Positions 5,037-5,377 of a stretch of DNA of 5,377 nucleotides are shown here, one piece after another. Within the stretch, counting starts at the first letter, position 1, and every line of letters begins with the position of its first letter. Source of the stretch: an uncultured Eubacteriales bacterium (GTDB lineage: Bacteria > Bacillota > Clostridia > Christensenellales > Borkfalkiaceae); assembly GCA_902766475.1 (NCBI GenBank), contig CACXDQ010000056.1:1-5377 (forward strand), given 5' to 3'. Under the pieces are notes generated by a model that saw nothing but the letters and a program-made list of their open reading frames with translations, had not been told where the DNA came from and searched no databases. The position numbers and the translations under genes are program-made.

Positions 5037-5377
5037 ATTACTCTCCCACCCCACGGTTTCACGCTTGATAAGTTCGCCGAGTTGAAGAACGGGAAGCAAT
5101 AACCAGCCCCAAATAAAGTTATTCGCCACCCAATACGTTCCTTGTTCGCCAACCATATTGACCATGCGTGCGATCATTAACATATAGGCAATATTTCTGA
5201 CAAACGACTTTAAACATGATATTCCACCGACTTTTAAGAAATCTTTCATCCAAGCAAAGGAAAGTTTCGTCTTTTTGAAAACGGCGATCCCTTCTCTACA
5301 CATTAAGATAACAGCCGTTATAAAGAGAATAATCTCCCTTTAATGCCATTAAAAATGTTTTTTAAGCAATCCCAAAA
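5013..5377 (-). pseudogene. MATE-family transporter remnant, truncated at the 3' end and probably frameshifted
   Basis: The longest ATG-started piece (5303-5013) gives 96 residues. Its segment from FLKVGG (22-27) through VRNIAYMLMIARMVN (35-49), VGEQGTYWVANN (51-62), the membrane stretch WGWLLLPVLQ (66-75) and LGELIKRE (76-82) looks like an internal part of a MATE-type multidrug/Na+ antiporter of about 450 residues. Resemblance then stops: residues 83-96 are unrelated and end in TAG at 5013, so the C-terminal half is absent. Upstream the frame continues as hydrophobic FITAVILM until a TAA at 5342-5340; another frame (reading NGIKG) is open from 5377 and would join it if one G were added to the GGG run at 5336-5338. 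A decayed, non-functional gene is the simplest reading. Its tail now houses the operator of the enzyme gene. The family is recognised by pattern only, and the rest of the gene lies outside the window. Confidence 0.65.

Overview
The window looks like part of a carbohydrate-foraging locus from a Gram-positive anaerobe of the Clostridia. That assignment is an inference. It rests on strong AAGGAGG/GGAGG ribosome sites, sigma-A type promoters, two lipoprotein signal peptides, a solute-binding lipoprotein of the sugar ABC-transporter type, an AraC regulator of the Firmicutes sugar-utilisation type, an InlB/Listeria-Bacteroides repeat, and a GC-rich coding style beside very AT-rich intergenic DNA. 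I cannot name a species.

Layout. Bases 1-464 (minus) are the N-terminal part of an ABC-transporter solute-binding lipoprotein that continues off the left edge. Bases 554-2143 (minus) encode a 529-residue secreted, C-terminally membrane-anchored protein with two copies of an unrecognised beta-rich domain, one InlB-type repeat and an acidic stalk; it probably shares a transcript with the lipoprotein gene. A 188-bp AT-rich divergent regulatory region (2144-2331) follows. Bases 2332-3201 (plus) encode an AraC-family regulator. A 15-bp-stem hairpin (3204-3236) separates it from a convergent gene at 3258-4904 (minus), a 548-residue lipoprotein with a right-handed beta-helix related to polysaccharide hydrolases of the GH28/GH49 type. 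Bases 5013-5377 (minus) are a broken MATE-type transporter gene.

How it may work together. The most notable observation is regulatory. The secreted-protein promoter (about 2189-2223) and the beta-helix enzyme promoter (about 4964-4999) carry the same cis-element immediately upstream of their -35 boxes: two direct copies of TTTTAC(A/T)(A/C)A exactly 20 bp apart, the nearer TTTTAC lying exactly 8 bp from the -35 hexamer in both. Two helical turns of spacing in direct orientation next to -35 is how AraC-family activators commonly bind, and the gene between the two promoters encodes such a protein. I infer a small regulon in which the AraC protein switches on a surface polysaccharide-degrading lipoprotein, a surface-displayed beta-domain protein (possibly carbohydrate-binding) and a co-transcribed importer subunit. 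In the second promoter the operator lies inside the tail of the decayed transporter gene. The araC promoter itself places its predicted transcription start on the A of the ATG, suggesting a leaderless message.

No tRNA, rRNA, CRISPR array, insertion sequence or phage gene was seen. Apart from the 188-bp divergent region, gaps between genes are about 50-110 bp and are described in the entries.
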